Of a stretch of 64,000 bases of DNA, positions 10,129-18,547 are shown in pieces. The position numbers and the translations under genes were made by a program. Source of the stretch: Peptococcaceae bacterium 1109 (GTDB lineage: Bacteria; Bacillota; Limnochordia; Darwinibacteriales; Darwinibacteriaceae). Position 1 is the stretch's first letter; every line of letters begins with the position of its first letter. The notes below the pieces were generated by a model that saw nothing but the letters and a program-made list of their open reading frames with translations, was not told the origin of the DNA and did no database searches. Location: positions 887,634-951,633 of the forward strand of contig LDJB01000001.1 in NCBI GenBank assembly GCA_001028815.1, read 5' to 3'.

Positions 10129-10154
10129 AGCGGCTGCCTCAACGGGCAGCCGCT
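10129..10154 (+). terminator. Terminator after the activase fusion gene
   Basis: Arms AGCGGCTGCC and GGCAGCCGCT are perfectly complementary around a 6-base loop and are followed by TTTATG. It lies 10 bases after the stop codon, between convergent genes, and may serve both strands. Confidence 0.75.
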
Positions 10155-10169
10155 TTATGCATGGCATTC

Positions 10170-11039
10170 CTACCCTTTGACCGCTCCGCCCAGAATGCCC
10201 CGGACAAAGTACTTCTGCAGTGAGAAGAACACCACTAGCGGCACGAACATAGAGACAAATGCTGCTGCGGTCAAAAGGTGCCAGCTCTGGCCGTAAGATC
10301 CCACCAGACTGGAAAGGCGCATGGTAAGGGGTGCTACCGATTCATGCCCCCCAAGATAGATGAGAGCCACCAAGAGATCGTTCCACACAAACAAGAACTG
10401 GAAGATCACTAATGATGCAATGGCCGGTATTGACAGGGGAATGGCTAAGCGCACAAAGGTAGTCCACACCGATGCTCCATCGATGTATGCCGCCTGGAAC
10501 AGATCATCAGGGAGCGCATCGAAGAAGTTGTGGAGCATGAAGACGGCAAAGGGCAAACCGTATCCTGTATGCACCAGTGTCAACCCTAAGAAAGTACCGC
10601 TTAAGCTTAGTTTATTGTACAACCGCAAAACGGGGATAAAGGTCATCTGTGTTGGCACAACCAACATCATCACAATCAAACCGTAGAAGAACGTCCTGCC
10701 CCCAAAGTGCAGCTTCGACAAACCGAAGGCGGCCAAGGCGGCCACGAACACCGGGACGACCGTGCCTCCAATGGTAATGATAAAGCTGTTCCGGAAGGCA
10801 GTGGTCATTCCCCCTGTGGATAACACCGAGCGGTAGTTCTCTATGGTAAACTGGGTAAACTTCAGGGGGCTGGAAAGCACGGTCCACCAGCCGGAACTGG
10901 TCACTTCGCTGGCTGGTCGAAATGAAGTTATAAACAGGCCTAGGGTGGGCACAATCCATAGGGCCATAGCTAGGATCACTGCCCCATTGACGATCACCCG
11001 CGGCAGCATCCGCCTGAGTTTGGCTCTGCTCATCCTCAC
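10170..11039 (-). CDS. Sugar ABC transporter permease, MalG type
   Basis: This 289-residue inner-membrane permease has six hydrophobic segments. The EAA loop that docks the ATPase is visible at about residues 185-205 (DDLFQAAYIDGASVWTTF), the usual A-x-x-D-G-A form. The long first periplasmic region and C-terminal FVRGILGGAVKG are typical of MalG-type proteins. It works with the MalF-type partner encoded just upstream and the binding protein at 11964-13244. No ATPase gene is present in this locus. The GTG at 11039 overlaps the upstream stop by four bases (GTGA); an ATG two codons later at 11033 is an equally reasonable start. Confidence 0.93.
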   Translation of the reverse strand: MRMSRAKLRRMLPRVIVNGAVILAMALWIVPTLGLFITSFRPASEVTSSGWWTVLSSPLKFTQFTIENYRSVLSTGGMTTAFRNSFIITIGGTVVPVFVAALAAFGLSKLHFGGRTFFYGLIVMMLVVPTQMTFIPVLRLYNKLSLSGTFLGLTLVHTGYGLPFAVFMLHNFFDALPDDLFQAAYIDGASVWTTFVRLAIPLSIPAIASLVIFQFLFVWNDLLVALIYLGGHESVAPLTMRLSSLVGSYGQSWHLLTAAAFVSMFVPLVVFFSLQKYFVRGILGGAVKG

Positions 11040-11902
11040 TCTTCCCCCTTGAGCTTAGAGCGGATGTTGTAGTACATGATGGGGATGATAATTAGGAACA
11101 AGACCACAGCAATAGCGCTTGCCCGCCCTGTGTTGGCAAACTGGAACATCTCCTTGTACATGCGGTTCGCGATGACCTCAGTCCCGTAGTTGCCGTTAGT
11201 CATGACGTAGATGATATCAAAGATCTTTAGGACGTTGACCAACATTGTGGTAACTACAACGGACAGCGCAGGGCGCATTTCAGGGATGATAATGTGCCAA
11301 AACAGCTGTAAATCGCGGGCTCCGTCCACCTGCCCCGCCTCGAGGAGCTCCTTGGGAATCCCCTTGTAAGCTGCGGAAAGGATCACCATACAATACCCCG
11401 TCCAAATCCACAGGCCTACCACGATTAAGGCAAAGTTGTTGACGGGCGATTCAATTAGCCAGCCAATGGGCTTAAACCCCAGGACTTCTAAGATTTGATT
11501 CAAGAGGCCGATCTGAGCTGCACCAGGCGGCCGGTAGTTGTACATAAACTTCCAAACCACGCCGGCGCCTACAAACGAGACAGCCATGGGCATGAAGATT
11601 ACGGACTTGGCTAAGCTCTCATATTTCACCCGGTCTACCAAAATGGCAAGGAGCAGGCCGAACCCTACAGTGCCTGCAGTAAAGAACACCACCCACAAAA
11701 GGTTGTTCTTGAAAGCCCGCAGCATTGTGGGAGAAGTGAAGACGTACTTGTAGTTTTCCAAGCCCACAAAGCTTTCCGAGCGGCGATCGAGGAAACTGTA
11801 AATCACCGTCTGAACAGCAGGGTACAGTTGATATACAAGCAAGAAGGCCACAGCAGGCCCTACATAGGCAAGGGGGGTCAAAAACCCAGCTTTACGTTTC
11901 AT
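11036..11902 (-). CDS. Sugar ABC transporter permease, MalF type
   Basis: This 288-residue permease opens with a helix near AYVGPAVAFLLVYQLYPAV and has six membrane spans. The EAA loop lies near KGIPKELLEAGQVDGARD. I chose the ATG at 11902, which has a GAGGGG site at proper distance; the GTG two codons earlier would lie too close to it. The gene is separated from the binding-protein gene by a strong hairpin (11932-11953) and overlaps the MalG-type gene by four bases. It forms the heterodimeric membrane channel with that partner. The resemblance of the whole set to alpha-glucoside (AglEFG-like) systems is a weak inference from the binding protein. Confidence 0.93.
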   Translation of the reverse strand: MKRKAGFLTPLAYVGPAVAFLLVYQLYPAVQTVIYSFLDRRSESFVGLENYKYVFTSPTMLRAFKNNLLWVVFFTAGTVGFGLLLAILVDRVKYESLAKSVIFMPMAVSFVGAGVVWKFMYNYRPPGAAQIGLLNQILEVLGFKPIGWLIESPVNNFALIVVGLWIWTGYCMVILSAAYKGIPKELLEAGQVDGARDLQLFWHIIIPEMRPALSVVVTTMLVNVLKIFDIIYVMTNGNYGTEVIANRMYKEMFQFANTGRASAIAVVLFLIIIPIMYYNIRSKLKGEE

Positions 11903-11931
11903 TCCCACACCCCTCTTAGACTTGCCATAAG

Positions 11932-11953
11932 GGGCTGGCCATCAGGCCAGCCC
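11932..11953 (-). other. Intercistronic hairpin after the first sugar-binding protein gene
   Basis: GGGCTGGCC and GGCCAGCCC form a perfect 9-base-pair stem around a 4-base loop between the binding-protein stop and the MalF-type start. No T run follows on the minus strand, so mRNA stabilisation or partial attenuation is more likely than full termination. Confidence 0.65.
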
Positions 11954-11963
11954 GCAGTTGGCT

Positions 11964-13244
11964 TTAGTAAGCTTCTTGTGCTGCATGCTCCAAGAACTCC
12001 AGTACGGAGTCGATATCCTCGCCGCCGATGTACATCAGGGGCGCTTCAAAGAAGGCACCAGATCCAACAGCAGCTGGCATGGAGTCAGAACCGTCGAAGC
12101 GGAAAATCTCAGCTTGGGCCAGCGCTTCGGCCATAGCCCGGGTTACATCATCAGGATAAACGGCAGGATCGATCTTGGCATTGGTACCAAGCTTGCCCAG
12201 CTCTCCTACCCAGATGGCTTGGGCATCAGCTGTGGCCATGAACTTCATGAACTCAGCTGCTGCAGGTGAGTCGTTAAACTGAGCGAGCATGTCGCCAGCA
12301 CCGAGCATGGGGTTGCCGTGCTCTTCCTTGATGGGCGGAAACAGGAAGAAGTTCACATCTTTGCCGATCACTACATCAGGATTGGCATCCCGGATGAAGC
12401 TCGTGATAAAGCTTGCTTGGCGGTGCATGAAGGCCCGGGGCGGATCGGTGAAGAGATCGCTCACGGAATCGCCAAAGTTGGTAGACAGCACCGCTGCTGG
12501 GCCGCCATAGACATAATCACTGTTACGTACGATCTTGCCGAATACCTCAAAGGCTTCCTTTACCCGTGGGTCGGTCCAAGGAATCTCATGAGCTACCCAT
12601 TGGTCGTAGACCTGTGGGCCCGCTGTGCGGAGCATGATGTCCTCGATCCAGTCTGTTGCGGGCCAGCCACTGGCTGCACCAGACTCAACGCCGATGGCCC
12701 AAGGTGTGTCGCCATTGGCAACCATCTGGTCCATGAGGGCTTCCATCTCGGCCCAGGTGGCCGGTACTTCATAGCCCTTGGCTGCGAACTGATCTGGGCG
12801 GTACCACACAAGGCTCTTTACATCCGCGGAGATCATCAAGCCGTAGAAGCCATCGCCGTATGAACCAAGCTCGATCCATGCGGGGCCTAAGTCCGCTGCC
12901 AGGACATCCATGTCCAGATGCTTGCTGAGGTCCACCAAAGCTCCCCGCTCAGCATACTGCTTCATGGCTCCCGGGCCAGGAATGGCAGCTACATCAGGTG
13001 GGTTACCTGCCTGAAGGCGGGTTTCCAGCACCGTGGGAAGGTCCCGGGTACCTTCAAACTGCACTTCGATACCGGTCTTCTCGGTAAAAGCCTGCATCAC
13101 CTTCTGAAACGCTTCCAGCTCTTGCCCGCCCCATACGCCCAAGACAGTAACTACATTGCCCTGAGCCAAAGCCGCGCTCGGTGCGAGCATCAAGCCCACT
13201 ACGACGAAAAAGATGACTGTCCACAACCTGCTTCTCTTCAACAC
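11964..13244 (-). CDS. Extracellular sugar-binding protein of ABC transporter (family 1)
   Basis: This 426-residue exported protein has an N-terminal signal peptide (basic start, hydrophobic core about residues 8-20, Ala-rich cleavage region ending near ALAQ). The body follows the MalE-like fold: VVTVLGVWGGQELEAFQKVM at the mature start and GIEVQFEGTRDLPTVLETRL shortly after. The start is a GTG five bases after AAGGAGGT. A LacI-type operator lies about 30 bases upstream, so sugar-dependent repression by the LacI gene at 13373-14401 is likely. The C-terminal part resembles alpha-glucoside-binding proteins as I remember them; that substrate call is tentative. The two permeases follow directly, but the ATPase must come from elsewhere, probably the MsmX-type gene at 42112-43212. 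Confidence 0.9.
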   Translation of the reverse strand: MLKRSRLWTVIFFVVVGLMLAPSAALAQGNVVTVLGVWGGQELEAFQKVMQAFTEKTGIEVQFEGTRDLPTVLETRLQAGNPPDVAAIPGPGAMKQYAERGALVDLSKHLDMDVLAADLGPAWIELGSYGDGFYGLMISADVKSLVWYRPDQFAAKGYEVPATWAEMEALMDQMVANGDTPWAIGVESGAASGWPATDWIEDIMLRTAGPQVYDQWVAHEIPWTDPRVKEAFEVFGKIVRNSDYVYGGPAAVLSTNFGDSVSDLFTDPPRAFMHRQASFITSFIRDANPDVVIGKDVNFFLFPPIKEEHGNPMLGAGDMLAQFNDSPAAAEFMKFMATADAQAIWVGELGKLGTNAKIDPAVYPDDVTRAMAEALAQAEIFRFDGSDSMPAAVGSGAFFEAPLMYIGGEDIDSVLEFLEHAAQEAY

Positions 13245-13274
13245 AGACTACCTCCTTGTGTTAAGGAATTGACA

Positions 13275-13288
13275 TGCAACCGGTTGTA
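13275..13288. promoter_or_regulatory. LacI-type operator upstream of the sugar-binding protein gene
   Basis: TGCAACCGGTTGTA holds the perfect palindrome CAACCGGTTG, a classic LacI-family operator core. It lies 31 bases before the GTG of the binding-protein gene and downstream of the convergently oriented end of the lacI-type gene. A second partial copy, TTCAACCGGCC, begins at 13302. Confidence 0.75.
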
Positions 13289-13372
13289 TTCTTGACAATT
13301 ATTCAACCGGCCACCAGATATATTGGACGAAGTTCCTGTTATTTCCTGCTTATGCCGTAAACTTTTTACCAC

Positions 13373-14401
13373 CTACGAGAATTTTGGCGGGGCAGCCGTA
13401 TTGCCCACGTTCACCAACTGCACGGGAAGGGTAGCCTGACGCACTCCTTTACGTCTCCCCTTCTCCAACTGCTCTAGGAGCACCGCGGCGACCTCTCGGC
13501 CCAGCTCGTTGATGGGTTGCTGCACAGTGGTGAGAGGCGGAGACAAGTACCGGCCTACCTCAATACCATCGAATCCGATCACCGAGACGTCTTCTGGCAC
13601 CTGAAGGCCAACCTCGTGTAGCGCTTGAATCGCGCCAATGGCCATCAAGTCATTGCTGGCGAAGATAGCAGTGGCAGGGAATTTCGCACCTCCCTGCAGG
13701 TGGTTCCGGACCGTGTGGTACCCTCCTTCACGGGTAAAATCTCCTGCCCAAATAAGGTCTTGATTCACCGGGAGCCCTAGCTCCGTAAGGGCTCGCCGAT
13801 ATCCCCGAAGGCGGTTCTGCGCAGCAATAAGGCCCCGTTCGCCGGTAATCATGGCAATGCGGCGGTGTCCTAACCGGTAAAGCTCTTGTACTGCGAGATA
13901 GGCACCACCTTCATTATCTCCATCAACCCAGGCCACGCCCGGGACATTTGTCTGGCCCAAAAACACAAAGGGCATGTTGTTCTTCTGCAGGAAGGCAATG
14001 CGCCCATCATCAACGCGAGGTTCTGTCAGTACGACCCCATCGACCCTGCCGGGAGCCAGGAGCTGGCTCATGGTGCTATCCCCCTCACCCCAGCTCACCT
14101 GGGGCAAGAGCATACTGTAACCGTGTTCGAACAGGATCGAGCTGACACCGTTAAGATACTCTAGGAAGAACGGATCAGCAATGGTCCGTGGTGCCGCGGG
14201 AAACACTACCCCGATTGTCTTGGTCCGGCCACGGGCAAGATTGCTGGCAATAGGGTGGGGTTCATAGTTAAACCGCTTGGCAACTTCCTTGATATACTCC
14301 TTTGTTTCCGGCTTTACCCGTGGATCATCTGCTAAGGCCCGGGAAACGGTGGCTTTGGAGACCCCACACTGGCGCGCGATCTCAGCCATGCTGATCTTCA
14401 T
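13373..14401 (-). CDS. LacI-family transcriptional regulator
   Basis: This 342-residue repressor has an N-terminal HTH (MAEIARQCGVSKATVSRALA, residues about 5-24) with the LacI hinge region after it. A periplasmic-binding-protein-like effector domain follows from about residue 62 (TKTIGVVFPAAP). The inducer is probably a sugar carried by the adjacent ABC system. The ATG overlaps the yjbQ stop (ATGA-type overlap), so it is the last gene of the sensor-yjbQ-lacI unit. Operators with a CAACCGGTT core occur upstream of that unit (17401) and upstream of the ABC genes (13275). The simplest model is autoregulation plus control of transport. The length is normal and nothing is missing. Confidence 0.93.
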   Translation of the reverse strand: MKISMAEIARQCGVSKATVSRALADDPRVKPETKEYIKEVAKRFNYEPHPIASNLARGRTKTIGVVFPAAPRTIADPFFLEYLNGVSSILFEHGYSMLLPQVSWGEGDSTMSQLLAPGRVDGVVLTEPRVDDGRIAFLQKNNMPFVFLGQTNVPGVAWVDGDNEGGAYLAVQELYRLGHRRIAMITGERGLIAAQNRLRGYRRALTELGLPVNQDLIWAGDFTREGGYHTVRNHLQGGAKFPATAIFASNDLMAIGAIQALHEVGLQVPEDVSVIGFDGIEVGRYLSPPLTTVQQPINELGREVAAVLLEQLEKGRRKGVRQATLPVQLVNVGNTAAPPKFS

Positions 14402-14838
14402 TCCCCGTCCCCCTTCTTGCCATTGTCCGTTGGGATCACCTGCATGTGCACCTTGCGCGTCCGGGGGCCATCAAACTCACATAGGAAAATACCCTGCCAG
14501 CGCCCTAACACCAGGCTCCCTTGATCCACGATGAGCGTTAATGAGGTGCCCATCAAGGAAGATTTGAGGTGGGCCGCACTGTTGCCTTCGTAATGGCGGT
14601 AATGGGGGTCATCCCACGGTGCAACCCGTTCGAGTAAGTAGATGAGATCGTGGATTACATCGGGATCAGAGTTCTCGTTAACGGTCAGCCCGGCGGTGGT
14701 ATGTCCGGTGCTCAGGACACAGATGCCCTGCATCACGCCGCTGCCTCTGACTACTTCGCTCACTAGGTGAGTAATGGGTACAAACTCCGTCCGTTCTTTA
14801 GTGCGTACTTCAATCGTTTCCATGTTTACCCTCCCCAC
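14398..14838 (-). CDS. YjbQ/UPF0047 family protein (secondary thiamine-phosphate synthase-like)
   Basis: This 146-residue protein has the UPF0047 signature: HTTAGLTVNENSDPDV near residues 45-60, HLKSSLMGTSLTLIVDQG near 90-107, and a GRWQGIFLCEFDGPRTR segment at the C-terminus, all of which build the family's active site. Family members such as E. coli YjbQ have weak thiamine-phosphate synthase activity, but their true role is unsettled. The gene is tightly packed between the cyclic-di-GMP sensor protein gene (3 bases upstream) and lacI (overlap), an unusual partnership. The ATG start is conventional. The fold assignment is firm; the physiological role is unknown. Confidence 0.9.
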   Translation of the reverse strand: MGRVNMETIEVRTKERTEFVPITHLVSEVVRGSGVMQGICVLSTGHTTAGLTVNENSDPDVIHDLIYLLERVAPWDDPHYRHYEGNSAAHLKSSLMGTSLTLIVDQGSLVLGRWQGIFLCEFDGPRTRKVHMQVIPTDNGKKGDGE

Positions 14839-14841
14839 ACC

Positions 14842-17286
14842 TCACCGCAACTGCCCCGCAGCTTCATTGGCAGTCAGCTGAGGATAGACTCGTTCTAGAA
14901 AAACTTCTACCACCCGTGGGTCAAACTGAATCCCTGCGTTAGCCTTAAGCTCTGCTGCAGCTTCCTCCAATGTACGGGCAATCCTGTATGGACGCTCATG
15001 AGTCATGGCATCCCAGGCATCAGCCACCGCCAAGATGCGGGAATAGAAGGGGATCTGACGCCCCACTAACCCCCTGGGGTACCCACTGCCGTCAAAGCGC
15101 TCGTGATGGGAAAGGACGTACTCTGACACGTCCACCATGTCGCTCATCGCGCCAATAATTCGATAGCCCGTCTCACTGTGACGCTGGATCTCGGCAAGCT
15201 CCTCCTCAGTTAGCGGTTCAGGCTTCAGGAAGATCTCGTAGTCAATGGATAACTTACCGATATCATGGAGAAGGCCGAGGGTGTAAAGGCGCTGTACCTG
15301 CTCAGGATACATTTCCAACCCTTCCCCGAGCATGCGGCACAGTTCTGCCACTCGTTGGGCGTGCTCCTTTTCCCAAGGGATCTTGTCATACAAGGCCTGG
15401 AGGATCACAGCCATGGTCTGAGCTCTGTGATTGGGCCGATCAAGAAGCTTATGCTTATACATCCGGTCCTCCGCTCTCCGCAAGACATCAGACATGGACC
15501 TCGCCCCGTCAAGGCGCGTATCCCAACCCATGGCCACAGAGAGCGGCAAACCTGCGACCTTCCGCGACTTTGTAGCGGATAGCAGCTCCTTCGCAAGAGA
15601 GTCCACAGTCTCAGGGCCTGTGTTGGGCAGGAGCAGCACGAACTCGTCCCCACCCAAACGGGCCAAGCACCCCTTACCATCGGCAACACTTTTCAGCACA
15701 TCTGCCACGCTTATCAAAAGTTCATCTCCAACGGCATGGCCAAAAGCATCATTGGTGAGTTTAAGGCCGTTCACGTCCACCATCAGGATGCTCAAGGGAA
15801 GGTACTCCCCATCATCGTAGCTCTTGCAGGCAAGTTCAAAATAGCGCCGGTTGTACAGGTCAGTGAGGGGATCTCGGTAGCTCAGGTAGCGAATGCGCTC
15901 CTGGGACTCGACCCACGCGGTAATATCTCGAAAGACGACAATGCCTCCCCGCACTTGGCTCCCAGAATCCAGGATCGGGGCAAAGGAGCTGGCAACAGTG
16001 AGTTTCCGCCCATCCTTGGCGGCAATTGCTTCTTGCTTCAGCTCCAGGGGCACTTCTGTACTCATCACATGGGTTAAGGGATCAAGGGGTGACTCAAGGC
16101 AGAACACTTCGGGAAAATCTCTGCCGATGGCTTTTTCCGCGGGCCACCCAGTTAGGGCTTCCGCAGCGCCATTCATCATGGTAATGCAACCCATCCGATC
16201 TGTGACGATGATCCCATCCCCCACGGACATTAACGTAGTGCGCAGCAGATCCTTCTCATCAGCTAAGTCACGCTCTGCCTCCGCGAGGCGTTGGTAGTTG
16301 GCGCTTAGCTCGCTGGTGGTGTCGGTGAGCTGCTGCACTGTTCTTTCCAACTCTCGCTGCTGCTCAGCAAGGGCGGCATTTGCGGCGCGAATGTCCTTGG
16401 TGCGCTTGGCAACGGCCCGATGAAGAGACAGGCCCCAAAGGAACCCCCCGATGGACACTGTTACAAGGATTCCTACAGCCACCGCATACCGCCGCAAAAC
16501 CTTAACTAAGGGTGTAACCTCATAGACGCCAATCCACTTATCGTAGATTTCTTGAAAGCGCCCTGTGGCCTTAAGAATCTGGAGCCCTTCGTTGATGGCC
16601 AGGATCAAGCTCTCGTTGCCCTTCTTCACCGCGACTGAGTAGTTATGCTCTCCCAACGTCAAGCCGCTACCCTTGAGGTTCTTCAGGCCGTGGCTTTCGA
16701 TGGCGTAGTACCCCGGGACACGGAGCACAGCCCCATAGTCCACCTCGCCTGCGGCCACAAGCCGCAGCGCATCCAGGGGAGTGGGCCTGGTGACGAACTC
16801 AACATCAAGATTTTGGGCACGCAAAAACTCGTGGACTATGTCTCCTTCCTGCACAGCCACGCGCTGTCCCCGCAGGTCCTCCAGATCGCGCACCTGGTAC
16901 CCACTGCGGGTAAATACCTCGCCGCTAGCCACCGAATGGCGGATGGAAAAATCGAAATTGGCGGCCCGCTCAGGGGTATAAAACATGCCGGCCACCGCAT
17001 GGATTTCGCCGTTCTCCAGTTTGCCCACCACATCTGACCAGTGATCTAGGTCGAACCTGACCTCCCAGCCCATCACCTCACCGATGGCTTCAGCGAGTTC
17101 AATGGAAAAGCCCGCTGGTTGGCTGTTTGGGCCTAGGAAGCTGTAAGGGGGGTATGCAACATCGTCACCGAAGACCACCACCGAGCCTACCCCAACCTGA
17201 TCCGCGGAAGCAAAGCTGCCTGCTAGCAGCCTGGTGAAAATAACCGCCGCAATAAAAAAGAGCGGCACCAACTTACGCTGTTTCAT
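14842..17286 (-). CDS. Periplasmic SBP3 sensor / PAS / GGDEF / HD-GYP protein
   Basis: This is an 814-residue signalling protein. In order: signal peptide (1-28); an extracytoplasmic amino-acid-binding-type SBP3 domain (about 35-255, with AYPPYSF and AVKKGNESLILAIN); one membrane helix (about 268-288); a coiled coil (about 295-350); a PAS domain (about 350-460); GGDEF (about 465-620); and HD-GYP (about 630-800). The cyclase motif RLGGDEF is intact, with no obvious upstream RxxD inhibition site. The phosphodiesterase motifs HDIGK and HHERFDGSGYP are also intact. It should sense a small solute and make and/or break cyclic-di-GMP. I chose the ATG at 17286; a TTG two codons earlier has poorer spacing. 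It starts the unit ending in lacI, behind a LacI-type operator at 17401. Confidence 0.9.
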   Translation of the reverse strand: MKQRKLVPLFFIAAVIFTRLLAGSFASADQVGVGSVVVFGDDVAYPPYSFLGPNSQPAGFSIELAEAIGEVMGWEVRFDLDHWSDVVGKLENGEIHAVAGMFYTPERAANFDFSIRHSVASGEVFTRSGYQVRDLEDLRGQRVAVQEGDIVHEFLRAQNLDVEFVTRPTPLDALRLVAAGEVDYGAVLRVPGYYAIESHGLKNLKGSGLTLGEHNYSVAVKKGNESLILAINEGLQILKATGRFQEIYDKWIGVYEVTPLVKVLRRYAVAVGILVTVSIGGFLWGLSLHRAVAKRTKDIRAANAALAEQQRELERTVQQLTDTTSELSANYQRLAEAERDLADEKDLLRTTLMSVGDGIIVTDRMGCITMMNGAAEALTGWPAEKAIGRDFPEVFCLESPLDPLTHVMSTEVPLELKQEAIAAKDGRKLTVASSFAPILDSGSQVRGGIVVFRDITAWVESQERIRYLSYRDPLTDLYNRRYFELACKSYDDGEYLPLSILMVDVNGLKLTNDAFGHAVGDELLISVADVLKSVADGKGCLARLGGDEFVLLLPNTGPETVDSLAKELLSATKSRKVAGLPLSVAMGWDTRLDGARSMSDVLRRAEDRMYKHKLLDRPNHRAQTMAVILQALYDKIPWEKEHAQRVAELCRMLGEGLEMYPEQVQRLYTLGLLHDIGKLSIDYEIFLKPEPLTEEELAEIQRHSETGYRIIGAMSDMVDVSEYVLSHHERFDGSGYPRGLVGRQIPFYSRILAVADAWDAMTHERPYRIARTLEEAAAELKANAGIQFDPRVVEVFLERVYPQLTANEAAGQLR

Positions 17287-17400
17287 CGCCAATCATCCAC
17301 CATAGCACCCGTTAGAAAAACCAGGAGAACATTTATATTATGAATAATTTAACGGTTTACCGCGAAAATCCTGCCGCAAAATCCCGGGAACGACAAAAAA

Positions 17401-17414
17401 TGCAACCGGTTACA
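17401..17414. promoter_or_regulatory. LacI-type operator upstream of the sensor-yjbQ-lacI unit
   Basis: TGCAACCGGTTACA shares its first 11 bases with the operator at 13275. It lies about 115 bases before the ATG of the SBP3/GGDEF/HD-GYP gene and just after the HDOD gene stop, which fits autoregulation of the unit that encodes the LacI protein. Confidence 0.65.
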
Positions 17415-17425
17415 CCCCGCCGTCC

Positions 17426-18313
17426 TCAGACCATGAGCGTAAAGTCGATGGCATCGGTGGTTAGGAAGCGCATGGCCTCATCTACTTTCTGAGGAAGATC
17501 GTCCTCCACCTGCTGAGCATCAGCTTTGGTGAGCCCAAGGCTGGAAAGGACGGTGGGGTCCATGGCATACCGAAGATCATGGTTTCCTAAGAGCCGCTCA
17601 TAATAGTTCCAGCTGATAATGTCCCCCACATAAAGAATAGCCACGGCCTGCTCATCCTCTGCTGCCTTCCGGGGCGCATGGTGGTAAGCTACCACATTCG
17701 TAATGTCCCCAGGGAGCTGCCAGAGCCGGCAGACGTGATCCCCGATGGAGCTGTGGGTCAAATCCCCTAAGACCGCGCGCTCCGCCTGCAAGACGGGGAC
17801 GCTCTCCCGCTTAGCATAGGCGTAAATGCGGCTTAAGGTGATGGGCGCGCAGTAATCCATGGCCAGGGTGCCAATATCATGGGCGAACCCGTAGGTGCTG
17901 AGTCGATAGCGGTTGAGGCGGCTGTCCGCTCCCATCCTTTCCGCGAGCATCTCGCTGGCCAGGGCTGTCCCGATGCAATGGCGCAGGAAGAAATCGCGAT
18001 CAAAGTTTTGCACCAGTTCTTCCTTGGGGAAGAGGCCTTTAAGTACCACCCCAAGAACTACGCTTCGCGCAGCACTAAACCCTATCAGCAAGAAGGCATC
18101 TTGGGCGCTCCGGGCTTTACGACGGGTGCGGAAAAACCCCGAGTTGAGCATATCCAGGACGATGCCTTCCAGGTTGCCGCAATCAGCCACCAGGGCAGCC
18201 ACCTCTGCGATGGAATACTTCTGGGGTTGTTCTAGGGCATACAAGAGGGATCGCACCTTGGGCGGCATTTTTGGCAACTTCTGAGAAATAACTTGCAGTA
18301 ACACTTGGGACAC
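17426..18313 (-). CDS. HDOD-domain signalling protein
   Basis: This 295-residue protein is made almost entirely of an HDOD (metal-dependent-hydrolase-related output) domain. Visible markers are LPKMPPKVRSLLYALEQP at the start, DCGNLEGIVLDMLNSGFF, FGF-type core segments and FAHDIGTLAM near residue 148. VVAYHHAP follows near 215. HDOD proteins usually lack catalysis and act in stress, motility or nucleotide second-messenger signalling. The GTG start follows GGGAGGAAT by a good distance. The gene lies upstream of the cyclic-di-GMP sensor gene on the same strand but is separated from it by about 140 bases with an operator, so it is probably a separate unit. It is divergent from sodA. Confidence 0.85.
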   Translation of the reverse strand: MSQVLLQVISQKLPKMPPKVRSLLYALEQPQKYSIAEVAALVADCGNLEGIVLDMLNSGFFRTRRKARSAQDAFLLIGFSAARSVVLGVVLKGLFPKEELVQNFDRDFFLRHCIGTALASEMLAERMGADSRLNRYRLSTYGFAHDIGTLAMDYCAPITLSRIYAYAKRESVPVLQAERAVLGDLTHSSIGDHVCRLWQLPGDITNVVAYHHAPRKAAEDEQAVAILYVGDIISWNYYERLLGNHDLRYAMDPTVLSSLGLTKADAQQVEDDLPQKVDEAMRFLTTDAIDFTLMV

Positions 18314-18468
18314 TATACATTCCTCCCCTGTTTATCCAGTAAGCGGGACTGAGCTCCTGTGTTCTGCACGAATTGATAATCAAAGTTATTTCACCAATTT
18401 CTGGACAAATCCTGCCCTGGTACGATCTGATGCTGGGAATTTGCGCAAACAAACAGAGAGCTAGTTTT

Positions 18469-18483
18469 TGAGAATGAGAATCA
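18469..18483. promoter_or_regulatory. Fur/PerR-like box upstream of sodA
   Basis: TGAGAATGAGAATCA matches the 7-1-7 Fur/PerR consensus TGATAATNATTATCA at most positions. It ends just before the -35 element of the sodA promoter, a position suited to metal- or peroxide-responsive control. Confidence 0.5.
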
Positions 18484-18484
18484 C

Positions 18485-18513
18485 TTGCATTTGGATCCAG
18501 AATATGTTACACT
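18485..18513 (+). promoter_or_regulatory. sodA promoter
   Basis: TTGCAT (18485-18490) and TACACT (18508-18513) are separated by 17 bases and lie about 35 bases before the sodA start codon. A GAGGAG ribosome site follows. Confidence 0.6.
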
Positions 18514-18547
18514 GAAGGCACCATAAAGATAGTGAGGAGTTGAGCAC

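Noticed and set aside
17293-17400. Additional LacI half-sites (for example TAAACCGTT)
   Set aside because: Too degenerate compared with the two CAACCGGTT sites to be called operators.
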